In this document: one piece after another, positions 36,114 through 44,313 of the stretch
Layout: the number at the start of each line of letters is the position of its first letter
Position numbering within the stretch: the first letter of the stretch is position 1
NCBI RefSeq assembly: GCF_040811775.1
Contig: NZ_JBFNXW010000001.1
Location: 2,046,001 to 2,110,000, forward strand
DNA from: Balneola sp. MJW-20
GTDB taxonomy: Bacteria; Bacteroidota; Rhodothermia; Balneolales; Balneolaceae
Direction of reading: 5' to 3'
Length of the DNA stretch: 64,000 nt
The notes under the pieces: generated by a model
Seen by the model: only the letters and a program-made list of their open reading frames with translations
Database searches by the model: none
Told to the model about the DNA's origin: nothing
Program-made: the position numbers and the translations under genes

Positions 36114-36554
36114 TTGACTACACAAGACGCTCCCGTTAATAACACTCATTTGTCCGATAAAGAACTGGATCACTTCAAAGCCCGGCTTCTGGAGATGAAG
36201 CAGGAAGCTGAAAATAAAATCTCCACCCTGAAAAATGAGATCAGCGATCTGGAGGGTAATTTAAATGACACCGATTCTTCCTCGGCACACCATCAGGGTG
36301 ACCTGGGTTCAGATGAGGAGATTCGGGAAACAAAATATACGCTCATTGAAAAGCAGCAGGAAAAACTGGAACACATCACTGCTGCCCTCGATCGTTTTGA
36401 AAGCGGTAATTATGGGATTTGCATAGTAACCGGTAAAGCTATTCAGAAGGAACGGCTGGAAGCTATCCCATATACGGTGCACAGTGTGGGTGCTAAAAAA
36501 GGTGATGCAGTACCCGAGGGAGAAAAAGATCTGAAAGTATCTGAGGCGGTCTGA
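36114..36554 (+). CDS. DksA/TraR family protein with incomplete zinc finger
   Basis: This 146-residue protein has an N-terminal coiled coil (LDHFKARLLEMKQEAENKISTL), a helix pair reaching into the RNA polymerase secondary channel in DksA homologues, and the C-terminal box GNYGICIVTGKAIQKERLEAIPYTVHSV. Only the first of the four zinc cysteines remains: CxxC reads CIVT and the second pair is replaced by TVHSV. Such cysteine-poor members are common in Bacteroidota. The only in-frame start before the conserved region is TTG at 36114, because an in-frame TGA precedes it. The stop abuts the convergent DUF72 gene. Confidence 0.87.
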   Translation: MTTQDAPVNNTHLSDKELDHFKARLLEMKQEAENKISTLKNEISDLEGNLNDTDSSSAHHQGDLGSDEEIRETKYTLIEKQQEKLEHITAALDRFESGNYGICIVTGKAIQKERLEAIPYTVHSVGAKKGDAVPEGEKDLKVSEAV

Positions 36555-37412
36555 TCAAAAAAGACCCAGTTGAGCCTCTCTGTTTACCGGCCATTCGGGA
36601 AGAGGCGGGACCTGTATGAGCTCAGAAAGCAGCTCGTGGAAATAATTACATAAGGTGGGTTGCGACACCCGGTCAGGTGAGTGAATGAACATATATGGGT
36701 GAATTCCCTCATGAATCCACTCAGCCACAATAATAGCCCACTCTCTGAGATAAGCCTCGTTATTCAGCTTATCATTGGTGCCTACATAACGAATCACCGG
36801 CCTGGAACCCAGGTTTTCGAAACGAATCGGCACTTTGGGTTTTTTCTTTTGTGCTGCTACAATTGTTTCATCCTTTGAATTCGAAGAATGAAGTTTGCGG
36901 GTATCAAATATCACCCGATCTGCTCCATAGCTTTTTAATAAGGTGTTCAGGCTTCTCTCATGATTTCCGTGATCAAAAAAATCCTTATGCCGTACCTCGA
37001 CTGAGTAGCTGAAAATCTTAGGTAGGTCTGAAAGCAAACTTTCAAGCCGGGTCAGAAACTGTGCATTAAAATCAGGAGGCAGCTGGATCATGAAAGGGCC
37101 AAGCTTATCCCGGATCGGTTCAAACAATTCCACAAACCGGATGGCATCTTCTCCGGTTTTATGAAGCATCCGCATGTGTGTGATATCTCGGGGAAACTTA
37201 AAACAAAACTTAAAGCCTTTAGGTGTTTTATCTCCCCAGTTTCTGATTGTCTCCGGAGAAGGAGTATTGTAGAAAGTGGTATTACCCTCAACCGCATTGA
37301 ATACCGAGGCATACTGACTCAGAAAATCCGCCGGGCGAGTCTTATCTTTATAGAAAGTCCCTACCCATTCCGGCAATGACCAGACCGAACAACCCAGATG
37401 ATATTTCTTTAT
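36555..37412 (-). CDS. DUF72 (YecE-like) protein, start codon probably non-standard
   Basis: This DUF72 TIM-barrel-like protein has ASVFNAVEGNTTFYNTPSPETIRNW, FKFPRDITH, RKLH and a C-terminal QPTLCNYFHELL. The first standard start in frame is a TTG at 37376 (MPEWVGTFY). The frame continues upstream, however, into KKYHLGCSVWSLPEWVGTFYKD, which matches the expected N-terminal strand of the family (IGxSGWSYxxW). No ATG, GTG or TTG precedes that strand before the in-frame TGA, so I place the start at an ATA (37412). The function is unknown. Whether the N-terminal strand is translated is inferred from conservation. Confidence 0.75.
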   Translation of the reverse strand: MKKYHLGCSVWSLPEWVGTFYKDKTRPADFLSQYASVFNAVEGNTTFYNTPSPETIRNWGDKTPKGFKFCFKFPRDITHMRMLHKTGEDAIRFVELFEPIRDKLGPFMIQLPPDFNAQFLTRLESLLSDLPKIFSYSVEVRHKDFFDHGNHERSLNTLLKSYGADRVIFDTRKLHSSNSKDETIVAAQKKKPKVPIRFENLGSRPVIRYVGTNDKLNNEAYLREWAIIVAEWIHEGIHPYMFIHSPDRVSQPTLCNYFHELLSELIQVPPLPEWPVNREAQLGLF

Positions 37413-37647
37413 CTCATTGATACTTAATCCATTTTTTGGTCAGGTTATCCTATAGCTGTTGTTTGAATATAGCTAAACTGAATTAAAATATGCTCATATA
37501 GTGCTATTGTAATCCTGAGTAGACTGCAGACTTCGAGCTTTAAGCTTTTGGCACAATGATCGCCCATATCTAAATACACTTCATGCTGTCAAAACATTTC
37601 TTTATAATCCCTGAATTCATTTACAGTCCTCTAAACCGTTCCGACTA

Positions 37648-39351
37648 ATGCCCTTCGAACCTATTGACTATATTGTTGTTGCCGGATATGTGGTAATACT
37701 GGCCGGGGTTGCTTACCTGGCGAAGAAAAGAGGGCAGGATTCTCTTGATGATTATTTCGGTGGCGGTAAAGATCTCCCATGGTGGCTGATCGGAGTCTCA
37801 ATGGTAGCTACCACTTTTGCGGCCGATACTCCGCTGGCTATCACCGGTATTGTTGCACGTCAGGGTATCGCCGGAAACTGGTTCTGGTGGAACTGGATGA
37901 TATCAGGAGTGATCACAGTATTCATCTATGCGAAGCTCTGGAAACGAGCCGATGTGCTGACGGATGTGGAATTTATTGAGGTTCGGTACGGTGGAAAACC
38001 TGCTTCTTTCCTGCGCGGATTCCGGGCGCTTTATTTTGCCTTTCCTTTCAATTGCGTGATCATGGGCTGGGTTACCGTAGGAATGGCTAAGATATTGACA
38101 GTGGTGACAGGAGCTGAGCAGTGGATCGCAATTATCGTACTTTATGCCATCATTGCTCTTTATATCGCGATCTCAGGTCTTTGGGGTGTAGTTGTGACAG
38201 ACTTTATTCAGTTCTTCCTGGCCATGGCCGGGACCATCGCACTGGCGTACTTCGCAGTGGATCATGTGGGCGGCCTTACAGAGCTAAAATCCAGGCTTGG
38301 GGATATCTACAGTTATGATGTTTTATCATTCAATCCCTTCACTAATCCCGAGATCATGATCACCACGGCACTTGTCTGGGTAGGGATGAACTGGTGGGCG
38401 GCCTGGTACCCGGGAGCCGAACCCGGTGGAGGCGGCTATATTGCTCAACGAATGCTTTCTGCCAAAGATGAGAAGAATGCTGTTGGAGGAACACTGTTGT
38501 TTAACGTGCTTATGTATGCAGTACGCCCCTGGCCCTGGATCCTGGTTGGGCTGGTATCCATGGTTGTGTTTCCGGGACTGGAAGATGCAGAAAGCGGATA
38601 CCCGATGATGATGCTTGAAGTCTTGCCGGCCGGCTGGATGGGCTTGCTGATGGTGGCTTTTCTGTCAGCCTTTGTTTCTACCATTTCCACCCAGCTAAAC
38701 TGGGGTACTTCTTACGTGATCAATGACTTTTATAAGCGTTTTATTCGCCCGGAGGGTGACTTTGAGACTCCACAAAAAGCCCAGAAGCATTATGTGGGAA
38801 TATCGAGGATCGCCACTATCCTGATGGCAGGCATCGGGATCGGTGTCTCCTATTATTTTGACAGTGTTTCCGGTGGCTGGGAATTCATTTTGTCGTTGAG
38901 CGCCGGTATAGGTGGTGTATTACTCCTAAGATGGTTCTGGTGGCGTATCAATGCCTGGAGTGAGATCTCCGCAATGGTAGCGGCCATGATCGGAGCTGTT
39001 ATCTCTAATCAGGCCGGCTTTGAGTTTGCGGAAAGTATGATCTTTACCACGGCTTTTTCCACCGTGATCTGGCTGGTCGCCACTTTTGTCACAGCTCCCG
39101 AATCAAAAGAAACACTAGAAGGTTTCTATGCAAGGGTACGTCCAATGGGTAGGGGCTGGGATGAATACTCCCGGGGAGTTAAAAGCACGGACCGGCTGGC
39201 CCCTGAGATCGTGAATATTATATACGCAGTTGCGCTGATCTTCTCCTTCCTGTATGGCATGGGCAGTATCTTTTTCAGCAGCATGATTACCGGTGTTGCC
39301 TGTATGCTGCTCTCGGCGGTACTGAGTGTTTTGCTGATCCGAAGGATCTGA
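37648..39351 (+). CDS. Sodium:solute symporter family transporter
   Basis: This 567-residue inner-membrane protein has about 13-14 hydrophobic helices and belongs to the SSS (SLC5-like, LeuT-fold) family. Family marks are DDYFGGGKDLPWWLIGVSMVATTFAADTPLAITGIVARQG near the N-terminus (first helices and the sodium-site region) and FLSAFVSTISTQLNWGTSYVINDFYKRF in the middle. The substrate could be a sugar, carboxylate or amino acid and cannot be fixed from sequence alone. It is monocistronic and convergent with the small cytochrome gene. Confidence 0.92.
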   Translation: MPFEPIDYIVVAGYVVILAGVAYLAKKRGQDSLDDYFGGGKDLPWWLIGVSMVATTFAADTPLAITGIVARQGIAGNWFWWNWMISGVITVFIYAKLWKRADVLTDVEFIEVRYGGKPASFLRGFRALYFAFPFNCVIMGWVTVGMAKILTVVTGAEQWIAIIVLYAIIALYIAISGLWGVVVTDFIQFFLAMAGTIALAYFAVDHVGGLTELKSRLGDIYSYDVLSFNPFTNPEIMITTALVWVGMNWWAAWYPGAEPGGGGYIAQRMLSAKDEKNAVGGTLLFNVLMYAVRPWPWILVGLVSMVVFPGLEDAESGYPMMMLEVLPAGWMGLLMVAFLSAFVSTISTQLNWGTSYVINDFYKRFIRPEGDFETPQKAQKHYVGISRIATILMAGIGIGVSYYFDSVSGGWEFILSLSAGIGGVLLLRWFWWRINAWSEISAMVAAMIGAVISNQAGFEFAESMIFTTAFSTVIWLVATFVTAPESKETLEGFYARVRPMGRGWDEYSRGVKSTDRLAPEIVNIIYAVALIFSFLYGMGSIFFSSMITGVACMLLSAVLSVLLIRRI

Positions 39352-39354
39352 CCC

Positions 39355-39840
39355 CTACTGATCCAGGTTCAGCGCGGGTTTTGTATCACCGCGATGACAG
39401 GTAGTGCAGTTCACCACCGCATTTCGGTCTCCCAGTTCTGAGATCGAAGGAAGTATTTCTCGATTAATTTTACCGGTCATCGCAGCCATCTCACGCGTGA
39501 TCAGTTTTTCCTTCTTTTCATCACTACCCCAGTCTTTAGGGTTGTGGCAGTGAGTACAGGTAACCCCCAGCGACCTCGAATATCCCATCTCCATCACCCG
39601 GAGAAGCCGGCCGGCCGGCAACTGTCCAAACATTTTGATGTTTTCGTAAACATCCGAGGAGGGCTCCTCTTCTCTACCTTCAATTTTTCTACGGAGTTCT
39701 TCCAGTGCTGCAGACTGGTCAAAAGTTGTGGTGTCATTGTGGATGACAGCTGATGTGTGCGCAGCCGGATCAGCAGGGCTGACATTCAAATAGAGGTATC
39801 CCGTGATCAGTGTAAAAAGTGGAATGAGTAATACCTTCAT
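39355..39840 (-). CDS. Di-heme cytochrome resembling the reaction-centre cytochrome subunit
   Basis: This 161-residue exported protein has a signal or anchor helix (VLLIPLFTLITGYLYLNVSPA) and two heme motifs, CTHCHNPKDWGSD and CTTCHRGDTKPAL. The arrangement, with FGQLPAGRLLRVMEMGYSRSLGV before the first heme and MTGKINREIL between the hemes, matches the domain of photosynthetic reaction-centre tetraheme cytochromes. That domain also occurs as small di-heme proteins in non-phototrophic Bacteroidota and Acidobacteria. It probably transfers electrons in the periplasm. No reaction-centre genes are present in the window. Confidence 0.85.
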   Translation of the reverse strand: MKVLLIPLFTLITGYLYLNVSPADPAAHTSAVIHNDTTTFDQSAALEELRRKIEGREEEPSSDVYENIKMFGQLPAGRLLRVMEMGYSRSLGVTCTHCHNPKDWGSDEKKEKLITREMAAMTGKINREILPSISELGDRNAVVNCTTCHRGDTKPALNLDQ

Positions 39841-39907
39841 GGCAGTATGATTCAGTTTATAAACTCAAATACTATACTGCTTTCACTAATAAAGTTTCAG
39901 AATCTTT

Positions 39908-40786
39908 TCAGCCTTCGAACATCTCCGCTGCGTTCAGTAGCTTTTTCAAGTCTTCCACCTTCATCAGCTCGTCTCTCTTTTCGTAACTGTGGATGAGGTT
40001 CCGGATCACCCGAATGATAATATCCATATTGGATGCGATCTTAAAGTGTTCCGGCCGGGGTTCGATATTATTCTTCTTGAGAAAGAAATAACACTGGTCG
40101 TAACTGACCACCGCGCCGTCATCATAGGGATCTACGAGGAGTTCTTCTTTATCGCCTACAAAATTAAGCATGAAATGAATAGGCATGTTAATGCCAAAAA
40201 AGGGCAGGTCCAGCCTGTAGGCTACAAACATGACAATCAGACTTAAAGAGATCGGAAGACCTTTTCTTCTTTCTATGACCGAATCCAGGAAGCAATTCTG
40301 GGGATCATGGTAGCTTTCCGTATCGCCCCGGAAGTTCAGATCTTCGAAAATGAACTTCATAAACTGTTTCATTTTCTTTCTTTCATCCAGCTTATATCGG
40401 ATCTGAGGCGCCACGATATTCGCAAAATGATCCAGCTTATCACTATAGGTACTGATACGTAGCGTTGGATTACCAAAACGAGCCAGTGTGAAGACCGCTT
40501 TTTCCAGCTGCATGCGGGTCTTAATGCCCCCTTCCAGAATATCCATAAAATCCTCTTCCAGAGAACTGAAAGTCAGCTGATGCATGACCTCGCTGATCTT
40601 TTCCTTTTTTCCGGATTCAGAAACCTCGGAGCGATATTCGTCCAGAAGTGGTACTGCCTTCTCTCCCAGTTCAGAAAACCGGTTCTGCACACTTTTTTTT
40701 ACAAAAGGGTCCGGATCATCCAGCAGGAATAATAGCGACTCTATCTCTGATCTCGTCGTCATAAGTCTGTATTGATTTATTTCCAT
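39908..40786 (-). CDS. SirB1-like transglutaminase-fold protein
   Basis: This 292-residue protein has residues ~10-90 that look HEAT-like (LLFLLDDPDPFVKKSVQNRFSELGEKAVPLLDEY). The rest matches the SirB1/transglutaminase-like core-2 domain: FIFEDLNFRGDTESYHDPQNCFLDSVIERRKGLPISLSLIVMFVAYRLDLPFFGINMPIHFMLNF. The catalytic cysteine seen in true transglutaminases is replaced by the RKGLPISL context typical of this family, which is not known to be enzymatic. The function is unknown. It is divergent from arcA. Confidence 0.85.
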   Translation of the reverse strand: MEINQYRLMTTRSEIESLLFLLDDPDPFVKKSVQNRFSELGEKAVPLLDEYRSEVSESGKKEKISEVMHQLTFSSLEEDFMDILEGGIKTRMQLEKAVFTLARFGNPTLRISTYSDKLDHFANIVAPQIRYKLDERKKMKQFMKFIFEDLNFRGDTESYHDPQNCFLDSVIERRKGLPISLSLIVMFVAYRLDLPFFGINMPIHFMLNFVGDKEELLVDPYDDGAVVSYDQCYFFLKKNNIEPRPEHFKIASNMDIIIRVIRNLIHSYEKRDELMKVEDLKKLLNAAEMFEG

Positions 40787-40894
40787 CGCTAAGATATTGA
40801 TTCACTTAGTGAATTACCTCTTATAAATGGAAGTGGATTACACTATATTTAATGGCTGTCTTATAACCAATTAATTAGTTATAACATTTGTTTT

Positions 40895-42127
40895 ATGGAC
40901 CTGAATGTTTCATCAGAGATCGGGCACCTGGAAGGGGTGATCGTTCATACTCCCGGCCAGGAAGTTTCCTTAGTGAACCCGGAATTGAAAGACGAGTTAC
41001 TTTTTGACGACATCATATTCGAGGGTGATGCCCGGCTTGAACATCTGGACATGCTGCAGGTCTTTAATGCTGCCATGTCTGAAGAAGGCAATATCTACGA
41101 GATTATGGATCTCTTTGGCGAAGCCTTTACAAAAGAGGATGCCCGCGCCTTTTTTATTGAAAACCTGATCCGTGAATTCCCTGCCGAGAACCTTCATATT
41201 ATCGAAAATGAACTGCATGCTTTGAGTCCTGACATGCTTCTCAGGTTTGCAACATTAGGGAAGATCGAGAATTCCACCGGTTTCAGCCTGAATCCGACGC
41301 CTAATCTTTTATTTACCCGTGATCTCGCGGCTGTGGTCGGAAATTCGATCATTATTTCCAGGGCAGCTACAGACGCCCGGTTAAGGGAATCCCTGCTTAT
41401 GGAAACCCTGATCGAATATCATCCCTTATTTCATGACATCAAAAACAGAGCCATCAAGATATCCGGAGATCAGTCTATTGAAGGCGGGGATGTACTGGTA
41501 GTATCCGACAAACTGGTTCTGATAGGAATGAGTGAAAGAACTTCATTCAGTGCTCTGACCCAGGCGGCAACAGGCCTGATGAAAAACGGAGTGGAAACCG
41601 TTCTGGCGGTAGATATCCCTAAGCAGCGTTCTTCCATGCACCTGGATACGATCTTTACTTTTGCAGGTCCCGGTGAGTGTATTGTATTTCCCCCGGCTAT
41701 AGTTGAAAAAACTGATAATGTGGTAGCACTCATCAAAGATGGTGACCGGATCATTGCCGAGCAGCGCAGCTCATTAAAAGGCGCTCTTGAAGAGTATGAC
41801 GGCAAAGAATACACCTTTATTAACTGTGGTGGTGATGACCGTACCAATCAGTTCAGGGAGCAATGGACCGATGGAGCCAATGTTTTTGCTTTATCACCGG
41901 GTGTCATCGTAGGTTATGAACGAAACACCAACACCTTTAATACCCTGGTAGATCATGGATATGTGTTCATGAATCAATTTGAATTTATTGAGGAATATGG
42001 AGAGGGCGGTTTCAAGGCAGATGAGGAACAAAAGATCGCCGTCAGTTTTCAGGGGAATGAATTATGCAGGGGAAGAGGAGGGGCTCGCTGCATGACTCTC
42101 CCTATCTGTAGAAAACCATTAAATTAA
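40895..42127 (+). CDS. arcA: Arginine deiminase
   Basis: ADI hydrolyses arginine to citrulline and ammonia. The 410-residue protein has the guanidino-modifying-enzyme fold with NPTPNLLFTRDLAAVVG (Asp in FTRD), EGGDVLVVSDKLVLIGMSERTS, HLDTIFTF (catalytic His), and the nucleophile Cys in GARCMTLPICR near the C-terminus. Length is normal. No ornithine carbamoyltransferase (arcB), carbamate kinase (arcC) or antiporter (arcD) lies beside it, so the energy-yielding part of the pathway is not encoded here. The next gene, an M50 protease, begins 15 bp downstream. Confidence 0.95.
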   Translation: MDLNVSSEIGHLEGVIVHTPGQEVSLVNPELKDELLFDDIIFEGDARLEHLDMLQVFNAAMSEEGNIYEIMDLFGEAFTKEDARAFFIENLIREFPAENLHIIENELHALSPDMLLRFATLGKIENSTGFSLNPTPNLLFTRDLAAVVGNSIIISRAATDARLRESLLMETLIEYHPLFHDIKNRAIKISGDQSIEGGDVLVVSDKLVLIGMSERTSFSALTQAATGLMKNGVETVLAVDIPKQRSSMHLDTIFTFAGPGECIVFPPAIVEKTDNVVALIKDGDRIIAEQRSSLKGALEEYDGKEYTFINCGGDDRTNQFREQWTDGANVFALSPGVIVGYERNTNTFNTLVDHGYVFMNQFEFIEEYGEGGFKADEEQKIAVSFQGNELCRGRGGARCMTLPICRKPLN

Positions 42128-42142
42128 CAGACCGGGTAATAC

Positions 42143-43357
42143 TTGAGCAACGAAGATCTTTCACAAAATATCTTTGCAGACTATGAAGTGGTTTCCAGTT
42201 CGGAAGAACAAAAAAATAAACCGGACCTCAGAACAAAACTGAAGCATCTGGGACTGTTCCTGCTCACGTTTCTTTTCGTGACATTATCAGGAGCCAACTT
42301 TGTAGGATTTGAACCTGTTCTCTTTCCTGTTGCCATGCCGGGTACAGAGGATATTCTTCGCGGACTACTTTTTGCAGTATTGTTTCTGGGTTTTCTTACC
42401 ACTCACGAATTCGGTCATTATTTTGCAGCTGTTTATCATAAAGTGAGGGTAACCCTTCCATATTACATTCCGCTTCCTGTCGGGATCGGTACTCTCGGAG
42501 CGGTGATCCGGATCAAGGAAAGAGTCCGTAAAGTAACTCAGCTTTTTGATATTGGGGTAGCAGGACCTGTTGCAGGTTTTATCGTATCGCTGATCATTCT
42601 GATCATTGGTTTTATAAACCTTCCCGAACCTGAATTCATGCTTAATTTTGCCGGTCATGAAGAACTTAAAGAATACATAATTGAAACCGGAGAATATCCT
42701 GATTTTATTACAGATGACAACGGGGAAGGGGTCCTGACAGTCGGTAATACACTCCTCTTTTCCTTAATGTCATCTTTTGCGGACAATATGCCTCCGATGT
42801 GGGAGATGTATCATTTCCCCTTTTTATTTGCTGGATGGCTGGGCCTTTTCTTTACCGCCCTCAACCTTATGCCGGTAGGCCAGCTGGATGGCGGCCACAT
42901 TCTTTATTCTCTGATCGGATATAAAAAGCACAAGATCGTTGCCCGGATCTTCTTTACCGGTCTTACCATCCTGGCCGGTATTGAAATGATCCCATTGCTT
43001 TCAGATCTCTTAACTCAGTATTTAGGATTTGGTTTAGGCAGCTGGTTTATCTGGGGAAGTATTTTATACCTGGTGATGCAGAAAGCTTTCCGGTACGATA
43101 CCGTCTGGATCAATGCGATGCTGGCGATATCCCTGGCTGTTACACTTATTTATAATTTCATCTTTCCACCTGAACAGATCGGTCAGGGATCTTTGATCTG
43201 GGTGGTCTGGACCTTTATCACAGCCTTCTTTATCGGTGTGGAACATCCGCCGGTTCAGCAGGAAGAAGAATTAACCTTCGGACGACGTGTGATAGGATGG
43301 ATAAGTATGCTTATATTTGTACTCTGTATTAGTATTAATCCCTTATTTACAAGTTAA
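42143..43357 (+). CDS. Site-2 protease-like membrane metalloprotease (M50)
   Basis: This 404-residue protein has about eight transmembrane helices. The zinc motif is in TTHEFGHYFAAVYHK (HExxH within a helix), and the third ligand lies in NLMPVGQLDGGHILYSL (the LDG motif of S2P enzymes). It is therefore likely an active intramembrane protease, as used in signalling or lipoprotein maturation, with substrate unknown. The start is a TTG at 42143 because an in-frame TAA lies 6 bp upstream and no ATG or GTG precedes the conserved region. It overlaps the next gene (TAATG). Confidence 0.9.
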   Translation: MSNEDLSQNIFADYEVVSSSEEQKNKPDLRTKLKHLGLFLLTFLFVTLSGANFVGFEPVLFPVAMPGTEDILRGLLFAVLFLGFLTTHEFGHYFAAVYHKVRVTLPYYIPLPVGIGTLGAVIRIKERVRKVTQLFDIGVAGPVAGFIVSLIILIIGFINLPEPEFMLNFAGHEELKEYIIETGEYPDFITDDNGEGVLTVGNTLLFSLMSSFADNMPPMWEMYHFPFLFAGWLGLFFTALNLMPVGQLDGGHILYSLIGYKKHKIVARIFFTGLTILAGIEMIPLLSDLLTQYLGFGLGSWFIWGSILYLVMQKAFRYDTVWINAMLAISLAVTLIYNFIFPPEQIGQGSLIWVVWTFITAFFIGVEHPPVQQEEELTFGRRVIGWISMLIFVLCISINPLFTS

Positions 43358-43773
43358 TGAGATCATACCCCTTATTTTTTATCCTGATATTTGTTCTATT
43401 TTCAGCCTGTTCAAATGAGCAGCAAACTGAAGAAGCCCAGGTAAGCGTACAGGGTGAAGTTCAGCCACCTGATTTTGAAGCATTAATCACTGATCTGCAA
43501 AACAAAGAACAGACTGACGCAGTTAAAGCTGAACTTGAACAGGCTCATTATGATTATGGTATTTTCCTGATCTATAATGCGGACCCTTCACAAATGCGCG
43601 AAAACGCTAATAAAGCTCTTAAGGAATTTATTGCTGTGCTCAGGCTTAATCCTGACAATGAAAAAGCAATGGCAGAGATCGATCAGATCATGAGCATTTA
43701 TGCTACCTTTCCTGACCGTTCTCCCGATGAAGAGATCGTACAGGAGCTGAGAGACCTCGGGTTCAACTACTAA
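43357..43773 (+). CDS. Small lipoprotein with TPR-like helical repeat
   Basis: This 138-residue protein starts with a lipoprotein signal (FSACSN lipobox). The rest is helical and polar. Residues ~60-120 (HYDYGIFLIYNADPSQMRENANKALKEFIAVLRLNPDNEKAMAEI) look like one tetratricopeptide-type helix pair. It shares one-base overlaps with both the M50 protease and smpB, so the three are translationally coupled. A partner of the protease or a membrane-anchored adaptor is possible but only inferred. Confidence 0.8.
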   Translation: MRSYPLFFILIFVLFSACSNEQQTEEAQVSVQGEVQPPDFEALITDLQNKEQTDAVKAELEQAHYDYGIFLIYNADPSQMRENANKALKEFIAVLRLNPDNEKAMAEIDQIMSIYATFPDRSPDEEIVQELRDLGFNY

Positions 43774-44246
43774 TGAGTGAATCTAGCAGTACACCAACCA
43801 TAAAAAACAGAAAAGCTTCTCACGATTATCATATCGATGAGACCTATGAGGCCGGTATTGTTTTACAAGGGACTGAAGTAAAGTCCCTCCGGCAGGGCAA
43901 AGCCAGCTTCACTGATACCTTTGCCTACCTTCAGAAAGGAGAGGTTTGGTTACGGGACCTCTATATCAAACCCTACGAACATGGTTCCTATTATAATCAC
44001 GACCCTAGACGTCCACGTAAACTCTTGCTGAGCAAAAAGCAGATCGAAGAGCTTGATAAAGCTATTTCCCAGAAAGGCTACACAATCATACCGCTCAAGA
44101 TATATTTCAAGAGAGGCTACGCAAAAGTACTCCTCGGTCTGGCCAGGGGTAAAAAGAAATATGATAAGAGAGAGTCGATCAAAGAGAAAGATATCAAGAA
44201 ACAGATCGACCGGAATGTTAAAGGCTCCTACAAAATAAACCTTTAA
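43773..44246 (+). CDS. smpB: SsrA-binding protein SmpB
   Basis: SmpB binds tmRNA and is essential for trans-translation, which rescues stalled ribosomes. The 157-residue protein has NRKASHDYHIDETYEAGIVLQGTEVKSLRQGKAS, the YIKPYEHGSYYNHDPRRPRKLLLSKKQI core, LKIYFKRGYAKVLLGLARGKKKYDKR, and the basic tail. Length is normal. It is the last gene of the M50-lipoprotein-smpB run. The tmRNA gene is not visible in the window. Confidence 0.97.
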   Translation: MSESSSTPTIKNRKASHDYHIDETYEAGIVLQGTEVKSLRQGKASFTDTFAYLQKGEVWLRDLYIKPYEHGSYYNHDPRRPRKLLLSKKQIEELDKAISQKGYTIIPLKIYFKRGYAKVLLGLARGKKKYDKRESIKEKDIKKQIDRNVKGSYKINL

Positions 44247-44313
44247 GCCTTAAGCTATTAAATAGCAGACTTTCCACTACATCTAATCTTATTTCGGTTC
44301 TTTATCATAGGGT

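Noticed and set aside
37413..37647. A riboswitch or small RNA upstream of the sodium symporter gene
   Set aside because: The 235-bp AT-rich region shows no conserved riboswitch core and no strong terminator-like hairpin before the start.
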